A stretch of DNA of 64,000 nt from Devosia insulae DS-56 (lineage in GTDB: Bacteria; Pseudomonadota; Alphaproteobacteria; Rhizobiales; Devosiaceae). Below are positions 1 to 9,035 of the stretch, piece by piece. The translations under genes were made by a program, and so were the position numbers. The notes below the pieces were generated by a model. It did no database searches. It saw nothing but the letters and a program-made list of their open reading frames with translations, and had not been told where the DNA came from. Position 1 is the first letter of the stretch. Each line of letters starts with the position of its first letter. The stretch covers positions 78,802-142,801 of the forward strand of contig NZ_LAJE02000363.1 in the NCBI RefSeq assembly GCF_000970465.2, written 5' to 3'.

Positions 1-1
1 A

Positions 2-1345
2 CCGACCAAGCTTGGGCTCAAAGCCGGCTCGACCATCACCGTCGAGAACGCCATCAAGGCGATCGTCACGATCTCCGCCAACGACATTGCCCGCGTCATC
101 GCCGAGAACATCTCCGGCTCCGAGAGCGCCTTCGCCAAGCGCATGACGGCCACGGCCAAGGCGCTGGGCATGTCGAACACCACCTACCGCAACGCCTCGG
201 GCCTGCCTGACAAGGGTCAGGTCACCACCGTTGCCGACCAGGCCATCCTCGGCATCGCCGTCTACCAGCACTTCCCGAACTACTACGAGTATTTCCAGAC
301 CCGGAGCTTCTCGTACGGCAAGCGCACCTACGGCAACCACAACCGGCTGCTCGGCAATAACGGCGTCGACGGCATCAAGACCGGCTACACCAATGCGTCG
401 GGCTTCAACCTTCTGACCGCGGCGCGCGCCGACGGTCACCATATCGTCGTCGCCGGCTTCGGCTTCGACTCGAGCGGCGCCCGCGACGCCAAGGTGCGCG
501 AGCTGGTCAAGAAATACCTGCCCAAGAGCCGCAGCGGCGGCTACCTCGATGTCGCCATGATCCCGCAGCCGGGCCGCAAGGGCGCGACCGTGATGGTCGC
601 CTCCACCGATCCGGTGCCGGTGATGCCGGCCCCCTACCCGTCGTTCCGGATCGGTGGCGCCACCGTCAGCGTCACTGCCAAGCTGCAGCCGACCGAAGCG
701 ACGCAGCAGCCCGACGACATCGTGGTCGCCTCGATAGGCGAAGCAGCGCCGCTGCCGGAGGCCCGTCCTGCCGATCTCGGCTTCGATGAAGCCGTGCAGG
801 CCGCCAATACGCTCGCCAGCCGGCCGACCATTGCCAGCATTGCGCCGCAGCAGGAGCGCCCGCTCGACGTGATCGGTGCCTGGCTCAGCGACACCTTCTC
901 GCTCGGCGCGGCTCCTGCCCCGCTCGGCCAGACCGCGCCGTCGGCGCCGCTGCTGCCGCCGGTCGGCATCGGCGAAGAAGGCCAGCCGATCGACCTGATG
1001 ACCTCGGGCGGCATCGGCGACACGGCCCCCGATATCATTGAAGACCAGCCTGCTCCGGCGCCGCTCGCCGTCGAGGTGGCCGAGGTCCCGCAGGAAGTCA
1101 GCGGCGGCTGGATCGTCCAGATCGGCGCGGCGCCGACCGAGGGCGGTGCCAACTCCCTGATCAGCGACGCTTCGTCCAAGGTCGGTAACCTTGGCGTGGC
1201 CCGCTCCTATGTCGAGCGGTTCGAGAAGAACGGGCAAGTGTTCTTCCGCGCCCGCTTCGGTGGTTTCAGCGACCGCGATGCCGCGGCCGGTGTGTGCAAC
1301 GAGCTGAAGAAAGCCAAGATGAGCTGCCTCGCGATGCAGTCCTAA
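2..1345 (+). CDS. D-alanyl-D-alanine carboxypeptidase with SPOR domain (5' truncated)
   Basis: This is a penicillin-binding D,D-carboxypeptidase (DacA-like, peptidase S11) that trims peptidoglycan stem peptides in the periplasm. The frame is open from base 2, so the N-terminus with the signal peptide and the SxxK serine lies outside the window. The fragment has 447 residues. It shows the SxN motif (SAN, fragment residues 25-27) and the KTG motif in GIKTGYTNASG (residues 126-128). A proline/alanine-rich linker follows, then a C-terminal SPOR-like domain starting near GGWIVQIG, which would target septal peptidoglycan. The ATG at 143 is internal and not a real start. Family assignment is firm; the division-site role is inferred from SPOR. 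Confidence 0.9.
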   Translation, partial: PTKLGLKAGSTITVENAIKAIVTISANDIARVIAENISGSESAFAKRMTATAKALGMSNTTYRNASGLPDKGQVTTVADQAILGIAVYQHFPNYYEYFQTRSFSYGKRTYGNHNRLLGNNGVDGIKTGYTNASGFNLLTAARADGHHIVVAGFGFDSSGARDAKVRELVKKYLPKSRSGGYLDVAMIPQPGRKGATVMVASTDPVPVMPAPYPSFRIGGATVSVTAKLQPTEATQQPDDIVVASIGEAAPLPEARPADLGFDEAVQAANTLASRPTIASIAPQQERPLDVIGAWLSDTFSLGAAPAPLGQTAPSAPLLPPVGIGEEGQPIDLMTSGGIGDTAPDIIEDQPAPAPLAVEVAEVPQEVSGGWIVQIGAAPTEGGANSLISDASSKVGNLGVARSYVERFEKNGQVFFRARFGGFSDRDAAAGVCNELKKAKMSCLAMQS

Positions 1346-1404
1346 GACGCGAAAAGCAGCCGCCTCAGGGAAGCGAATTTGTGGCCTGTGTTGGAGTAGC
1401 CCAA

Positions 1405-1683
1405 ATGAGCGATACGTCTAGCCTTTCCGAACTCGCCCGATTTGTAGGGCAGTCGGCCCTCGCGTCCGAAGATGCCGTTGTCCGCAGGCAGGCGGTCAAT
1501 GCCATGGTGACGCGGTTCAACCCCGGCCTGAAGCGCCGCGGCGTCGGCGATCTGCTCGGCGTGGTGATGGCGCTCAGCGCCCGCACCCGTCGCATGCTGA
1601 TGCCGCATGTCGAGATCGAACTCGATGTGTTCGACCCGGCGGGCAGCCGGGCCGTCAAAGTTACATTGCCCCGCCGAAATTAA
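1405..1683 (+). CDS. Hypothetical protein, 92 aa
   Basis: A short soluble protein of 92 residues that I do not recognise. The start chosen is ATG 1405, preceded by GGAG at about 1394 with normal spacing; the frame stays open further upstream into the preceding gene, but that part reads as a shadow. The protein begins MSDTSSLSELARFVGQ, has a basic middle segment (RFNPGLKRRGVG) and an acidic VEIELDVFDP stretch. No membrane segment or signal peptide is visible. It lies 59 bases after the carboxypeptidase on the same strand and is convergent with mipZ. Existence of the gene is likely; function is unknown. Confidence 0.6.
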   Translation: MSDTSSLSELARFVGQSALASEDAVVRRQAVNAMVTRFNPGLKRRGVGDLLGVVMALSARTRRMLMPHVEIELDVFDPAGSRAVKVTLPRRN

Positions 1684-1704
1684 GGTCCGCCGCGGGCCTT
1701 GTGC

Positions 1705-2607
1705 CTACTCGCCGGCCATATGCTCGAAACTGGCCGGCGCGCCCGCGCTGGCCGCCAATGCCTTCTCGCCCTCGATGCGCGCCTTGGCGCGCTCGCTCAC
1801 CGGCAGCTTCAGTGCCTCGACCAGCGCTCGGTATTCCTGCCGGGCGCTCAGATGCGACATCGACGGCAACCCGCCCAGCATTTCCGCATCCAGCGGATCG
1901 AACACCGTCATGCCAGTTGGAAACAGCGAGCGGAAGATCACGCGCTCGGCGATGCCCTCCGCCACGCGGCAGCCCAGCCGCACCGCAATCTTTTCGATGG
2001 CGCTCTGCACGATCTTGGTCGAGCGCGACGGCAGCATCGAGATGCGGTTGCGCACGATCACCCAGTCGATGGTGCGCCCATCGATCGACAGCCGCTCGGT
2101 GCGGGCTCGCTGCACCAGCCGCGCATAGTGGCTCATCTCTCTGGGGTCGCCGGTGACCGGGTCCACATGCGCCATCACGTCGAGGTCGATGATCGAGTCG
2201 TTGAGCGGAGTGATCAGCGTATCGGCCAGCGAATGCGCCAGCCGGGTCAGGTGGGTGTCGAAGCCCGGCGTGTCGACGATCAGGAAGTCGGCTTCGCCCT
2301 CGACCTCGATGATCGCCTGCCGGAACAGGTCGAACTCGACTCGCTGGTTCTCCTTGACCGAATCCGACTTCGACAGCGGCAGATGGAAATGCGTGGCGTG
2401 CGGCAGCTTCAGGTCGTGCGCCTGGGCCCAGTTGCGGCGGTTGCGCACATAATGGGTCAGCGTCTGCTGGCGGCTGTCGACGTCGATCGAAGCGACGCGA
2501 AAGCCCTGATACATCAGGAAAACGGCAAGATGGAACGCCGTGGTCGACTTGCCGGAGCCGCCCTTCTCATTGCCGACGACAATGACGTGCGTGCCTGTCC
2601 TGCCCAT
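1705..2607 (-). CDS. mipZ: Division plane positioning ATPase MipZ
   Basis: MipZ is the ParA-family ATPase of alphaproteobacteria that forms a bipolar gradient from ParB and blocks FtsZ assembly away from midcell. The 300-residue length fits the family. The deviant Walker A motif EKGGSGKST lies near residues 14-22, the A' region is ASIDVDSRQQTLT, and the Walker B-like segment is DFLIVDTPGFD. The start ATG at 2607 has AGGGGAG just upstream. The gene is monocistronic as far as can be seen, with a hairpin at 2691-2715 separating it from the DUF4180 gene upstream. Confidence 0.92.
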   Translation of the reverse strand: MGRTGTHVIVVGNEKGGSGKSTTAFHLAVFLMYQGFRVASIDVDSRQQTLTHYVRNRRNWAQAHDLKLPHATHFHLPLSKSDSVKENQRVEFDLFRQAIIEVEGEADFLIVDTPGFDTHLTRLAHSLADTLITPLNDSIIDLDVMAHVDPVTGDPREMSHYARLVQRARTERLSIDGRTIDWVIVRNRISMLPSRSTKIVQSAIEKIAVRLGCRVAEGIAERVIFRSLFPTGMTVFDPLDAEMLGGLPSMSHLSARQEYRALVEALKLPVSERAKARIEGEKALAASAGAPASFEHMAGE

Positions 2608-2690
2608 CAGTCTCCCCTGCCGCTCCAGTAGCCCGAAGCGACGCGATTTCGGGATTCGGTCGTTATTTGCCCGAGCGAACTATTGATGAG

Positions 2691-2716
2691 ACACCCACCC
2701 CGTTCAAGGGGGTGTT
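2691..2716. terminator. Stem-loop between DUF4180 gene and mipZ
   Basis: The arms ACACCC(A)CCCC and GGGGGTGT pair around a GTTCAA loop, with one bulged A. It sits between the stop of the DUF4180 gene (2752) and the start of mipZ (2607), so it would end the minus-strand GST-DUF1489-DUF4180 transcript. There is no long T tract, so intrinsic termination is only a guess. Confidence 0.4.
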
Positions 2717-2751
2717 TCAGCATCAGGCGATGACAGGCACACAACGTCACC

Positions 2752-3099
2752 CTAAAGCCGCGCTTCCAGCGCCGCCTGATCGGCGAGGAACATCACCTGG
2801 CCGCGCCGGTTGCTCTCGTAGATGAAGTCGCGCAGCGACGGGCTCTCCGCCGTGAAGCGCGAGATGTCGCCCAGGATGGCAACGCGAAAGCCGTATTGCT
2901 GGAATTTCTGCAGCACCGCGCCGGCGAGCCCGGTGCTCAGCCAGAAGAAATCGTCCACCAGGTGGTCCACCGGAATGGCGATCAGGTCGATGCCCAGCCC
3001 GTAGGTCGAGCCGATCACGTCGTTGCTGTCCGCTTCGGCGGCAATCACCGGCCCCTCGTAAAAGCCGACATTGACGCCCTTGATCGCTGTGCTCTGCAT
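2752..3099 (-). CDS. DUF4180 domain-containing protein
   Basis: This 115-residue cytosolic protein matches the DUF4180 family over its whole length; the hallmarks I recognise are the central DFFWLSTGLAGAVLQKF segment and the C-terminal SPSLRDFIYESNRRG segment. Biochemical function is not known for the family. The start ATG (3099-3097) overlaps the stop of the preceding DUF1489 gene by one base (TGATG), so translation is probably coupled. It is the last gene of a three-gene minus-strand operon with GST and DUF1489. Confidence 0.8.
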   Translation of the reverse strand: MQSTAIKGVNVGFYEGPVIAAEADSNDVIGSTYGLGIDLIAIPVDHLVDDFFWLSTGLAGAVLQKFQQYGFRVAILGDISRFTAESPSLRDFIYESNRRGQVMFLADQAALEARL

Positions 3100-3530
3100 C
3101 AGATCAGTCCTAGTTTCGCCAGTTCTTCGGCGAGTTCGAGCGAGCCTTCCTCCTCGAAACCGCCTTTGCCGATATCGGCCGGGGCATCCTTGGGATCAAG
3201 GTAGCGCCAGCCCTGGAACGGTGACTTTGGCCGCGGGATGGTGCGCACCATGTCCGGCGCCATGATGATGTCGCAGCACTTCAGCCCCTGCTCGTCGACG
3301 GCTTCGGCGAGCCTGAGGATCGGCTGGCGGCAGCGTACGACGCCCGAAATCACCCAGTAGATCGAGCCTTGCCCCTCCATCTCGTCCTTGCGCTTGGGCA
3401 TGGTGCGAGTGCGGTGGACGTGGACGTCCTCGCCGTAGTCGGCGCCCCACCAGTGAGCGCGCTCGTTGCGATAGGATTCGAGCTCTTCCAGCGTCGCAAC
3501 GCCGACGCAGAGCTTGATCATGTGCATCAT
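3099..3530 (-). CDS. DUF1489 family protein
   Basis: A 143-residue protein of the DUF1489 family, conserved in alphaproteobacteria and without assigned function. The family start MIKLCVGV is seen close to the N-terminus, followed by the HRTRTMPKR and GSIYWVISG segments. I chose ATG 3530 because it forms an ATGA overlap with the upstream GST stop; in-frame ATGs at 3527 and 3521 are alternatives. The frame continues upstream as a spurious arginine-rich extension inside the GST gene, which I reject. It is coupled on both sides, to GST and to DUF4180. Confidence 0.85.
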   Translation of the reverse strand: MMHMIKLCVGVATLEELESYRNERAHWWGADYGEDVHVHRTRTMPKRKDEMEGQGSIYWVISGVVRCRQPILRLAEAVDEQGLKCCDIIMAPDMVRTIPRPKSPFQGWRYLDPKDAPADIGKGGFEEEGSLELAEELAKLGLI

Positions 3531-4204
3531 GCGCTGCCGGCCGCGTCCCGCTTGGCGAGGATGATGTCGATCTCGTCGTGCTCGACCACCCACGGCTCTT
3601 TCACGGCTTCGGCGAACCACTCCTGGAAGGCCGGCAGCGCGTAGATCGCCTCGACATATTCCTGCGCCAGATCGCTTACCGGCAGCTCGTAGGTGCGGAT
3701 GCGTGTCGCCACCGGCGCAAACATGGCGTCGGCGGCGTTGAACGCGCCGAACAGGTAGGGGCCTCCGGAACGCGACAGCAGGTCGCCCCAGATCCGCTCG
3801 ATGCGCTTGAGGTCATCGGCCACCACGTCGAAATCGACCTTGCCCGGATGCGAAGCCCTGAGGTTCATCGGCGCTGCGTCGCGCAGGGCGTTGAAGCCAC
3901 CATGCATTTCGGCGGCCGCCGAGCGCGCATAGGCCCGCTCCATCCGATTGGATGGCCAGATGCCCTTGGCCGGATACTTGTCGTGGAGGTACTCGATGAT
4001 CGCCGTGGTCTCGGGCAGCACGACGTCGCCATCGACCAGCACCGGCACTTTGCCGCTCGGCGATTTCTTGCGCAGGTTCTGCTGCCAGCCCTCGCCATTG
4101 AGCAGCACCAGGTCCTCATCGAACGGGATGTTGAAGTGGCGGAGCACCAGCCAGGCGCGCAGCGACCAGCTCGAGTAATTGCGATTGGCGAAGATCAGTT
4201 TCAT
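3527..4204 (-). CDS. Glutathione S-transferase family protein
   Basis: A 225-residue cytosolic glutathione S-transferase. The N-terminal thioredoxin-like domain carries NYSSWSLRAW, where a serine is the likely thiol-activating residue. GKVPVLVDGD with its cis-proline and the LPETTAIIEYL glutathione-binding helix follow. The all-helical C-terminal domain runs from about residue 85. The exact substrate cannot be read from sequence; zeta/YfcF-like classes are possible. The start ATG 4204 follows a strong hairpin (4222-4252), so the gene probably has its own promoter or depends on readthrough. First gene of the GST-DUF1489-DUF4180 operon. Confidence 0.88.
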   Translation of the reverse strand: MKLIFANRNYSSWSLRAWLVLRHFNIPFDEDLVLLNGEGWQQNLRKKSPSGKVPVLVDGDVVLPETTAIIEYLHDKYPAKGIWPSNRMERAYARSAAAEMHGGFNALRDAAPMNLRASHPGKVDFDVVADDLKRIERIWGDLLSRSGGPYLFGAFNAADAMFAPVATRIRTYELPVSDLAQEYVEAIYALPAFQEWFAEAVKEPWVVEHDEIDIILAKRDAAGSA

Positions 4205-4221
4205 CGGTCGGCCTCAAAAGC

Positions 4222-4252
4222 GGAAGGGCGCCGAGTGGCCCGGCGCCCTTCC
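4222..4252 (-). terminator. Strong stem-loop upstream of GST gene
   Basis: A perfect 12-base-pair stem (GGAAGGGCGCCG / CGGCGCCCTTCC) with a 7-base loop. Read on the minus strand it is followed by GCTTTTG, a short T run. It lies just downstream of the 37-residue ORF at 4300-4413 and just upstream of GST, which suits termination of the short transcript. Confidence 0.6.
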
Positions 4253-4299
4253 AAAATTCTGTACTATCGAAGGACCTTCAGGTCCAGTTGCACCCCGTC

Positions 4300-4413
4300 C
4301 TAGGCGCCGGCAACGATAGTGAACACGAGTGACATGGCCAGCAAACAGACGAGTGTCCAGGACACTGTCGGTAAGGCGGAACGCCACCATTCGGTCTTTG
4401 ATTGGCCTCGCAT
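4300..4413 (-). CDS. Small single-pass membrane protein, 37 aa (candidate)
   Basis: A 37-codon ORF that is easily missed. It starts at ATG 4413 with an excellent ribosome binding site (AAAGAGGAG, five bases before ATG) and ends in TAG at 4300. The product starts MRGQSKTEWWRSALP, which is basic and tryptophan-rich. One hydrophobic helix follows (about residues 17-36, TVSWTLVCLLAMSLVFTIVA). The strong hairpin at 4222-4252 follows it, giving a compact small transcription unit. I know no family for it. The strong binding site and clear membrane segment support a real gene; function is unknown. Confidence 0.55.
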   Translation of the reverse strand: MRGQSKTEWWRSALPTVSWTLVCLLAMSLVFTIVAGA

Positions 4414-4562
4414 CAAAGCTCCTCTTTGCCGTTCTCGGGCTGCCGCAACCACACTTGGTGACGAAATTGCGACAGTAATGATTCGTTAACTCGGCGAGGG
4501 CGTGGTTGGGAAGTGGCGGGAAAGCCACGGTGGATAGGTCGAGTATCCCTGTGGAAAGCGGT

Positions 4563-5978
4563 TCAGAACAGTCCGAACCAGAGCCCGGCGATGCCCAAAA
4601 AGGCGAAGAATCCAATGACATCGGTCACCGTGGTGACGAACACCGAGGAGGCGATGGCTGGGTCGACCTTCAGCCTGTTGAGGGCCAGCGGGATCAAAAT
4701 TCCAGCGCTGCCGGCGGCGATCATGTTGATGATCATGGCCAAACCGATGACCATCCCCAGACCCGGGTTGGCATAGCGGAGCCAGGTGACGGCGCCGATC
4801 AGCACCGCGAAGATACAGCCGTTGAGGAAGCCGCCGGTGACCTCGCGGAGGATCAGCCGGCGAACGCGGCCCCGATCGAGGTCGCGAGTCGCCAGCGCCC
4901 GCACCGTCACCGTCATGGTCTGCGTGCCGGCATTGCCGCCCATCGAGGCGACGATCGGCATCAGTGCCGCCAACGCCACCATCTGCTCGATGGTGGCGTT
5001 GAACAGGCTGATGACGAACGAGGCGAGCATGGCGGTGAAGAGGTTCACCACCAGCCAGGGGGCGCGGCTTCGCACCGTCGACAGCACGTTGTCCGACAGT
5101 TCTTCGTCGCCGACGCCGCCGAGCAGCTTGATGTCCTCGGTGGCCTCCTCATGGATGACGTCGACGATGTCGTCGACGGTCAGCACGCCGACCAGCCGCT
5201 TGTTCTCGTCGATGACGCCGACTTCCACGAGGTCATAGCGCTCGAAGTCGCGCGCCGCTTCCTCCTGGTCCTCGGTAGCTTCCACGGTGAGGACGTCGTG
5301 GTTCATCAGGTTCTCGATCCGCACCTGCCGCTTGGCGCGGAGGAACTTGTCGAGCGGGATGGTGCCCAGCACGCGGTAGCTGGGGTCGACGACGTAGAGC
5401 TGGTAGAATTCGTCCGGCAGGTCCTTTTCCACCCTGAGGTAGTCGATGGTCTGACCGACGGTCCAGAATGGCGGGATGGCGATGAAATCGGTCTGCATCC
5501 GCCGACCGGCGGAATCCTCGGGGAAATCGAGGCTGCGCTTGAGGCTCAGCCGTTCGAAGGCCGGCAGCTGCGCGAGGATTTCCTCGCGGTCACCCGCATC
5601 CATGTCCTCGAGGATGTAGACGGCGTCGTCGTTGTCGAGCGTCGCGACGCCACGCGCCACATCTTCGGTCGGCAGCTCCTCGATCAGGTCGGTACGAACG
5701 TTGTCGTCGACTTCGGTCAGCGCCAGGTAGTCGAACTTGTCACCCAGCATCTGGACCAGGGCGACGCGCTCGTCCTGCTCCAGCGCCTCGAGCACGTCGC
5801 CGGCGTCAGCGGCGTGCAGCGGCTCCATCATCTCGGCGACGTCGTGCTCTTCGCCCGCCGAGAGGTGGGCGCGCAGCCGCTCGATCCACTCCTGATTCAG
5901 GTGATCGTCCGGACCGCGAAGCGCGTTCGGATCGGGCCGGGTTTCCCCGATTTCCGCGATGTCGGATTCATTGGTCAT
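4563..5978 (-). CDS. mgtE: Magnesium transporter MgtE
   Basis: A 471-residue inner-membrane magnesium channel of the MgtE family. In order it has an acidic N domain (MgtE_N, roughly residues 35-140), paired CBS domains (roughly 140-265, with LVGVLTVDDIVDVIHEEATED at the end), a linking helix, and a five-helix membrane domain starting near SRAPWLVVNLF. MgtE gates on cytosolic magnesium through the N and CBS domains. I chose ATG 5978 because MTNESDIAEIGE begins a family-like N-terminus; the frame is open for 64 more codons upstream into the MmcQ gene region, which looks spurious. Monocistronic. Confidence 0.92.
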   Translation of the reverse strand: MTNESDIAEIGETRPDPNALRGPDDHLNQEWIERLRAHLSAGEEHDVAEMMEPLHAADAGDVLEALEQDERVALVQMLGDKFDYLALTEVDDNVRTDLIEELPTEDVARGVATLDNDDAVYILEDMDAGDREEILAQLPAFERLSLKRSLDFPEDSAGRRMQTDFIAIPPFWTVGQTIDYLRVEKDLPDEFYQLYVVDPSYRVLGTIPLDKFLRAKRQVRIENLMNHDVLTVEATEDQEEAARDFERYDLVEVGVIDENKRLVGVLTVDDIVDVIHEEATEDIKLLGGVGDEELSDNVLSTVRSRAPWLVVNLFTAMLASFVISLFNATIEQMVALAALMPIVASMGGNAGTQTMTVTVRALATRDLDRGRVRRLILREVTGGFLNGCIFAVLIGAVTWLRYANPGLGMVIGLAMIINMIAAGSAGILIPLALNRLKVDPAIASSVFVTTVTDVIGFFAFLGIAGLWFGLF

Positions 5979-6099
5979 GGAGACCCCGGGAGGCAGGCGC
6001 TTCGGGTTCAAAACGTGGTGTAGCCAATCGGTCGTGGATGCGCCAGACTTGCGAAGCTCGTCGAGCGCTGTTTTTTGCTTCGCTGAGAAGGAGATGGCG

Positions 6100-6450
6100 A
6101 TGGGCCGCGAGATGGATCGGATGCTGCGCCTCTGCGCGGCACTGCAGCTCCCCGAAGTGAGCGAGTCCACCAGCTATGGCGCGCCATCGCTCAAGGTGAA
6201 GGGCAAGAATTTCGCCTCGGTGCGCGGCCCGGCGGAGATGGTGCTGCACTGTCCGCTGGAACACAAAGAGCTGCTGATGGAGATGGCGCCCGAGATCTAC
6301 TGGCAGACCGACCACTTCAAAGGCTGGCCGGGCCTGTTGGTCCGGCTCGATGTGATCGGCGACGAGGAGCTGTCGCTGCGGCTCGAGGACGCCTGGCGGT
6401 TCCGGGCGCCCAAGCGGCTAGCGGATGCCTACACCGCCAGCAAGCCTTAG
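6100..6450 (+). CDS. MmcQ/YjbR family protein
   Basis: A 116-residue protein of the MmcQ/YjbR fold, which resembles a DNA-binding (CyaY-like) double-wing. Typical family segments are [25 protein letters not shown] and the C-terminal [15 protein letters not shown]. Of three in-frame ATGs (6094, 6100, 6112) I prefer 6100 because AAGGAG (6088-6093) sits six bases before it. It is divergent from mgtE and overlaps the folD stop by three bases in a tail-to-tail arrangement. Molecular role is not established for the family. Confidence 0.8.
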   Translation: MGREMDRMLRLCAALQLPEVSESTSYGAPSLKVKGKNFASVRGPAEMVLHCPLEHKELLMEMAPEIYWQTDHFKGWPGLLVRLDVIGDEELSLRLEDAWRFRAPKRLADAYTASKP

Positions 6451-7349
6451 GGCGTCAAATCCTTTGGCGGCTCGATGCCGTTGATCAGCGATGCCGTGGT
6501 CACCGTGTTGGCAAGCAGGCAGACGATGGTCATTGGCCCTACCCCGCCTGGCACCGGCGTAATGGCGCCCGCCACCTCGGCGGCCGCTGGGTAGTCGACG
6601 TCCCCGAGCAGACGCGTCCTGCCTTCGCCGCGTTCGGGCGCCGGGATCCGGTTGATGCCCACATCGATCACCGTGGCGCCCGGCTTGATCCAGTCGCCCT
6701 TGATCATCTGCGGGCGGCCGACCGCGGCAACCACGATGTCTGCCTGCCGAACCACATCGGCAAGGTTCTTGGTTCTGGAATGCGCCACCGTCACGGTGCA
6801 GTTGTCGCGCAACAGCAGCTGGGCCATCGGTTTGCCCACGAGATTTGAACGCCCGACGATCACGGCGTTCAGCCCTTCGAGCGAACCGAGCGTATCACGC
6901 AGCAGCATCAGGCAGCCGAGTGGCGTACAGCTCACCGGCCCTGGCAGCCCGATCTGCAGCTTGCCGACGCTCGCCGGCGTGAAGCAGTCGACATCCTTGT
7001 CGGGCGAGATGGTGGCAATCACCTTGTTGGGGTCGATCTGCCTGGGCAGCGGCAGCTGCACCAGGATGCCATGAATGGCCGGGTCGGCGTTGAGGTTCTG
7101 CACCAGCGCAAGCACTTCGGCTTCCGAGGCATCCTCGGGCAATTCGTACTTTTCAGAGTGCATGCCGACCTCGACGGTCTGCCTGGCCTTCTGGCTGACA
7201 TAGATCTCGCTGCCTGGATCATGCCCGACGATCACCACCGCAAGGCCGGGTGTCACGCCGTGCTCGCGCTTCAGGCGCTCGACATGGCCGGCAATCCGGG
7301 TGCGAAGCCCCTCGGCGTAAGTCTTTCCGTCGATGATCTTGGCGGTCAT
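6447..7349 (-). CDS. folD: Bifunctional methylenetetrahydrofolate dehydrogenase/cyclohydrolase FolD
   Basis: FolD interconverts 5,10-methylene-THF, methenyl-THF and 10-formyl-THF in cytosolic one-carbon metabolism. The 300-residue length is normal. Both signatures are present: [16 protein letters not shown], with the catalytic lysine, and [10 protein letters not shown] near the C-terminus. The NADP-binding loop [12 protein letters not shown] and the [10 protein letters not shown] segment are also clear. Start ATG 7349 gives MTAKIIDGK. It lies 55 bases downstream of pxpA on the same strand and may share its transcript. Confidence 0.95.
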   Translation of the reverse strand: MTAKIIDGKTYAEGLRTRIAGHVERLKREHGVTPGLAVVIVGHDPGSEIYVSQKARQTVEVGMHSEKYELPEDASEAEVLALVQNLNADPAIHGILVQLPLPRQIDPNKVIATISPDKDVDCFTPASVGKLQIGLPGPVSCTPLGCLMLLRDTLGSLEGLNAVIVGRSNLVGKPMAQLLLRDNCTVTVAHSRTKNLADVVRQADIVVAAVGRPQMIKGDWIKPGATVIDVGINRIPAPERGEGRTRLLGDVDYPAAAEVAGAITPVPGGVGPMTIVCLLANTVTTASLINGIEPPKDLTP

Positions 7350-7404
7350 GGCAGCTCCTTGGGTGGAGCCGCCGATATGGAACAACTCGCACTTCGGCGC
7401 AACC

Positions 7405-8148
7405 TCAGTAAGGCGCGCGGATAGTGATCCCTTCGGCCTCGAGCGCAGCCCGCACGGCCCGAGCGATCGCCACCGCCTCATCGGTATCGCCGTGGATACA
7501 GAGCGAAGTCGCCTCGGTACGGATCACCGAGCCATCAATTGCTACCAGTTCCCCCGCCCGCGCCAGCCGGACGGCGCGTTCGGCAATCGCTCCGACATCG
7601 TGCAGCACCGCGCCGGGCTGCGAGCGCGGCACCAGCAGGCCGTTGGGCTGGTAAGCGCGGTCGGCATAGGCCTCGCGCACCACCGGGTAGCCCAGTGCCT
7701 CGGCCACCTCGACCTGGGCGCTGTCATCGATCGCCAGCACCGAGAGACCCGGCACCAGCCCCGTCACTGCAGCAAAGCACAAAGCCGCCACGGCCGGTTC
7801 CTCAGCCGCCATATTGGCCAGCGCACCGTGCAGCTTGAGGTAGCGCACCGGCACACCCTCCTCCTCGGCGTACTCGACCAAGGCGCGCACCTGTCCCCGT
7901 ACCTGCTCGTCCAGCTCTTCGGGTGGCAGGAACAAGCGGCGGCGACCAAAATGCTCGCGATCGGCAAAGCCCGGGTGCGCGCCAACCGCAACACCGCGTG
8001 CCTTGGCTGCCCGCAGGCTGAGCCGCATCGTCGTCTCGTCGCCGGCGTGGCCGCCACAGGCGATCGAGGCCGACGAGATGATGTCGAACAGCGCGGCATC
8101 GCCCGGCATGCCCTCACCGAGATCGGCATTGAGATCGAGTTCGTTCAC
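7405..8148 (-). CDS. pxpA: 5-oxoprolinase subunit PxpA (LamB/YcsF family)
   Basis: PxpA is one of three subunits of the prokaryotic ATP-dependent 5-oxoprolinase, which opens 5-oxoproline to glutamate. The protein has 247 residues and begins at GTG 8148, overlapping the pxpC stop as GTGA. Family motifs are [10 protein letters not shown] at the N-terminus, [24 protein letters not shown] and KLHGAL. The family fold is a TIM-like barrel. Order here is pxpB-pxpC-pxpA, all overlapping or nearly so, which supports one translation-coupled complex. Confidence 0.92.
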   Translation of the reverse strand: MNELDLNADLGEGMPGDAALFDIISSASIACGGHAGDETTMRLSLRAAKARGVAVGAHPGFADREHFGRRRLFLPPEELDEQVRGQVRALVEYAEEEGVPVRYLKLHGALANMAAEEPAVAALCFAAVTGLVPGLSVLAIDDSAQVEVAEALGYPVVREAYADRAYQPNGLLVPRSQPGAVLHDVGAIAERAVRLARAGELVAIDGSVIRTEATSLCIHGDTDEAVAIARAVRAALEAEGITIRAPY

Positions 8149-9035
8149 GGCTTCAGTCCTTCTGCATGCGCCACGGTCACCGGCGCGAACCGCACCTGGG
8201 TGCCGGGCCGCAGTTGGGAAAATCGGTCGAGATCGGCCGTCACCACCGTGGCGATCCGCGGGTAGCCGCCGGTCGGTTGGTGATCCCGCATCAGCACGAT
8301 GGGCGTGCCATCGCCGAGGATCTGGATATCGCCCGGCACCACGGCATCCGACACCAGCGACAGGATTTTTGCTTCGGCGAACACCTGTCCGGGATCGGCA
8401 AGCCGGACGCCCATGCGGTCGAGCTGCGGCGATACCGCGAAAGCATCGGTAACAAAGCGCTGACGGATCGCATTGCTGAAGCGGTCGGCATGAATGCCCC
8501 GGATCACCCGGATCGGGCCATCCGCCACCGTCGCCGGCGTCGGATGCTGGCCCCGCCCGCGTGGCAGCGTCGCGCCGAGCGGCAGCACATCGCCAGCCCG
8601 CAAGGCCCGCCCATCCAGACCGCCGATCCCGGCAATCGAGCTGGTTGCGCGACTGCCCATCACCAGGGGCACATCGATTTCGCGGTCGAACCGCAGGTAG
8701 CCATAGTTCCCGGCCGGACCCGGTCGGATATCCACGATAGAACCAGCGCTCAGCAGCGCCCGCGATGGCCATGATTTCGCTTCGCCATCGATGCTGAGTT
8801 CGAACGAACCACCATCGACAGCAATGGAAACCGAGCCCTCGGCAACAAAGCCGAGGCCTGCCGTGGTGAACTCGATCCCGGTCGCCCCCGCGGCGCCGAG
8901 CCAGACGCCGGCCCGCTCGAACGCCGTGCGATCCATAGGGCCGGAAGCGCTGATGCCGTGCCGCAGCAGCCCCGGTCGCCCGGCATCCTGCAACGTCGCC
9001 AGCGGGCCGGCGCGGGTGATGCGGATAGCGCTCAC
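8145..9035 (-). CDS. pxpC: 5-oxoprolinase subunit PxpC (KipA-like)
   Basis: A 296-residue biotin-dependent carboxyltransferase-like protein (KipA/PxpC), a subunit of 5-oxoprolinase. The diagnostic N-terminal stretch LATLQDAGRPGLLRHGIS followed by SGPMDRTAFERA is present. Start is GTG 9035, which overlaps the pxpB stop as GTGA; the frame is open upstream as an arginine-rich shadow that I reject. The same fold recurs as one domain of the guanidine/urea carboxylase at 12649-16181, which explains the similarity between the two loci. Confidence 0.9.
   Translation of the reverse strand: MSAIRITRAGPLATLQDAGRPGLLRHGISASGPMDRTAFERAGVWLGAAGATGIEFTTAGLGFVAEGSVSIAVDGGSFELSIDGEAKSWPSRALLSAGSIVDIRPGPAGNYGYLRFDREIDVPLVMGSRATSSIAGIGGLDGRALRAGDVLPLGATLPRGRGQHPTPATVADGPIRVIRGIHADRFSNAIRQRFVTDAFAVSPQLDRMGVRLADPGQVFAEAKILSLVSDAVVPGDIQILGDGTPIVLMRDHQPTGGYPRIATVVTADLDRFSQLRPGTQVRFAPVTVAHAEGLKP

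Noticed and set aside
4506..6023. 505-codon plus-strand ORF covering mgtE
   Set aside because: It is antisense to a gene with full MgtE domains; its translation is a D/H/V-rich shadow with no domain resemblance.
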